The position numbers were made by a program, and so were the translations under genes. DNA of 64,000 nucleotides from Cellulophaga baltica (GTDB lineage Bacteria; Bacteroidota; Bacteroidia; Flavobacteriales; Flavobacteriaceae). Numbering within the stretch: the stretch's first letter is position 1; each line of letters begins with the position of its first letter. The stretch spans positions 402,157-466,156 of the forward strand of contig NZ_FNBD01000002.1 of assembly GCF_900102165.1 (NCBI RefSeq), in the 5' to 3' direction. The notes under the pieces were generated by a model. It worked only from the letters and a program-made list of their open reading frames with translations. It was not told the origin of the DNA and ran no database searches. Shown piece by piece: positions 63,329 through 64,000 of the stretch.

Positions 63329-63502
63329 CTATTTACAAATGGTTATAAATGCGGTAGGCATCCACCACAAGTTTATACCAAAAGCTACGGTTGTAATCTC
63401 ATAGCCTTCACGTGATTTTCGATTCACGAATCGCTCTACATCTATTCTAAGTTGTTCTGTAGACCAGGACGAATCCATTTTTATAATGCTGTAATTTTTC
63501 AT
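63329..63502 (-). CDS. 57-residue DUF4177-like protein
   Basis: A small gene found by reading the minus strand: ATG at 63500-63502, TAG at 63329-63331. The product contains EQLRIDVERFVNRKSREGYE followed by ITTVAFGINLWW. The 'REGYE-hydrophobic' pattern recalls DUF4177-type small proteins. It starts 22 nt after a second small ORF (63525-63653), with LytTR sites on both sides. Confidence 0.6.
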   Translation of the reverse strand: MKNYSIIKMDSSWSTEQLRIDVERFVNRKSREGYEITTVAFGINLWWMPTAFITICK

Positions 63503-63524
63503 TTGATTTTATGGTATTTAATAT

Positions 63525-63653
63525 TTAGTAGCCTAAATTATAGATCAGTTGTCCCAGCATATATCCTAATTTATAGAGCACAAAACTGCTAATAATAGTT
63601 GCAAAAATTAAGGTCTTTACTATTTCTTTTTGTTTGATACTCGTACTCGTAAT
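63525..63653 (-). CDS. Possible 42-residue membrane protein with a non-ATG start
   Basis: An open frame that ends at TAA 63525-63527 and reads KQKEIVKTLIFATIISSFVL, then YKLGYMLGQLIYNLGY, one clear membrane helix. The only early start is ATT at 63651-63653; the sole ATG comes too late. It may use ATT, or be a gene that lost its start codon. It precedes the 57-residue gene. Confidence 0.3.
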   Translation of the reverse strand: MTSTSIKQKEIVKTLIFATIISSFVLYKLGYMLGQLIYNLGY

Positions 63654-63675
63654 GGAAACTTTTATATGGGTATAC

Positions 63676-63694
63676 TTTAATGATTATCATTATT
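63676..63694. promoter_or_regulatory. Fur-box-like palindrome
   Basis: A 19-nt site with core AATGATTATCATT. It matches the Escherichia coli Fur box (GATAATGATTATCATTATC) in 16 of 19 places; the differences are the first two and the last base. It is 23 nt upstream of the 42-residue ORF. Whether the local Fur or another AT-rich-palindrome binder uses it is not known. Confidence 0.45.
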
Positions 63695-63743
63695 ATCTGA
63701 TATAAATTTACACTGATTATCGACCATTTAAAACTACATTATG

Positions 63744-63773
63744 ACCAACGGTACATTCTCAAGAGCGAACGGA
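63744..63773 (-). promoter_or_regulatory. LytTR-type direct-repeat site B
   Basis: On the minus strand TCCGTTCGC and ACCGTTGGT are direct repeats with the same 21-bp period as site A. The second repeat fits the LytTR consensus fully, the first in eight of nine. Both sites are followed by CATAAT. TAGTTTTA, a near -7 element, lies just downstream (about 63728-63735), placing the site where a LytTR activator usually binds. Confidence 0.6.
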
Positions 63774-63824
63774 AAGTAGTATCTCGTGGTACTTAAATTC
63801 ATAATATCATTCCCCAATGAAGCT

Positions 63825-63858
63825 AAAAAAAAGGGAGCCATTGGGCTCCCTTTTTTTT
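63825..63858. terminator. Strong bidirectional terminator
   Basis: A run of eight A with GGGAGCC (63825-63839) pairs with GGCTCCC plus eight T (63844-63858) around ATTG. It ends the minus-strand ankyrin gene and isolates the small-gene/LytTR region. Confidence 0.9.
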
Positions 63859-63887
63859 AGATGTTTTTGATTGATTGATGTTTTTTA

Positions 63888-64000
63888 TTAATTCAATAGT
63901 ACTGAAGCTGCGGTTGCTCCAGATAGTTCAGCATATTTTGAAGCCGTGAATCCTAGTTTTGAAACTGCTTCTTTGTCTGCGCCATTGTCCAATAACAATT
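63888..64000 (-). CDS. C-terminus of an ankyrin-repeat protein (5' end outside window)
   Basis: The minus-strand frame ends at TAA 63888-63890 and reads LLLDNGADKEAVSKLGFTAS, then KYAELSGATAASVLLN. This is the typical ankyrin consensus (LLxxGADxxxxxxxGxTAxxxA). Only about 36 residues are visible. The terminator at 63825 follows. Confidence 0.75.
   Translation of the reverse strand, partial: LLLDNGADKEAVSKLGFTASKYAELSGATAASVLLN

Noticed and set aside
63741..63779. A 12-codon plus-strand frame (MTNGTFSRANGK) starting at 63741.
   Set aside because: It lies entirely over the LytTR direct-repeat site B; the repeat explains the sequence better than coding does.

Overview
The window comes from a low-GC member of the Bacteroidota, most likely a marine Flavobacteriaceae species (Maribacter/Zobellia/Cellulophaga-like; this is an inference, no 16S is present). 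The signs are a fused str-S10-spc ribosomal operon, promoters of the Bacteroidota type (TAnnTTTG near -7), three SusC/SusD pairs, a type IX secretion type-B surface protein with PorP/SprF and OmpA partners, and TonB-style carboxypeptidase-regulatory domains.

Layout. 1-13298 (minus strand) is one ribosomal run: rpsL-rpsG-fusA-rpsJ-[structured gap with a terminator-like hairpin]-rplC-rplD-rplW-rplB-rpsS-rplV-rpsC-rplP-rpmC-rpsQ-rplN-rplX-rplE-rpsN-[structured gap]-rpsH-rplF-rplR-rpsE-rpmD-rplO-secY (secY runs off the left edge). 13620-25423 (plus) holds two adjacent SusC/SusD loci; the second also carries two extra surface lipoproteins, one with a Calx-beta-like domain, and neither contains a degradative enzyme. 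25490-35826 is a mixed housekeeping stretch: rlmB, a rhomboid protease, rarA, an envelope cluster (lipoprotein, DUF5723-type barrel, exported protein), a YjjG-like nucleotidase, a deacetylase-like protein, radC, a DUF1569 protein and an mpl-like Mur ligase. 36048-42050 is a three-gene type IX/gliding cassette. 42115-51317 holds a cupin protein, an SDR lacking the usual YxxxK lysine, a 2017-residue alpha-2-macroglobulin with a CxEQ thioester motif, and a carboxypeptidase-regulatory/transglutaminase gene pair whose first start codon lies in a large stem-loop.

51396-58009 is a self-contained uptake locus: phosphodiesterase-susC-susD on the minus strand, a divergent TetR-family gene, and a near-perfect 30-bp palindrome between them. 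58017-63502 (minus) is a LytTR two-component region: a small membrane protein, a degenerate LytS-like kinase (His to Glu, N-box Asn to Leu), an intact LytS-like kinase and a LytTR response regulator, followed by small membrane and secreted DinB-type genes. Upstream of it are two tandem direct-repeat sites that fit the LytTR-binding consensus with 21-bp periodicity, a Fur-box-like palindrome and two very small genes. The right edge holds the end of an ankyrin-repeat gene.

The best candidates for something new are the LytTR circuit with a co-transcribed pseudokinase and its paired target sites, the TetR/palindrome-controlled SusCD-phosphodiesterase locus, and the RNA structures between rpsJ and rplC and over the start codon at 49576. 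No rRNA, tRNA, CRISPR array, insertion sequence or phage gene was seen.
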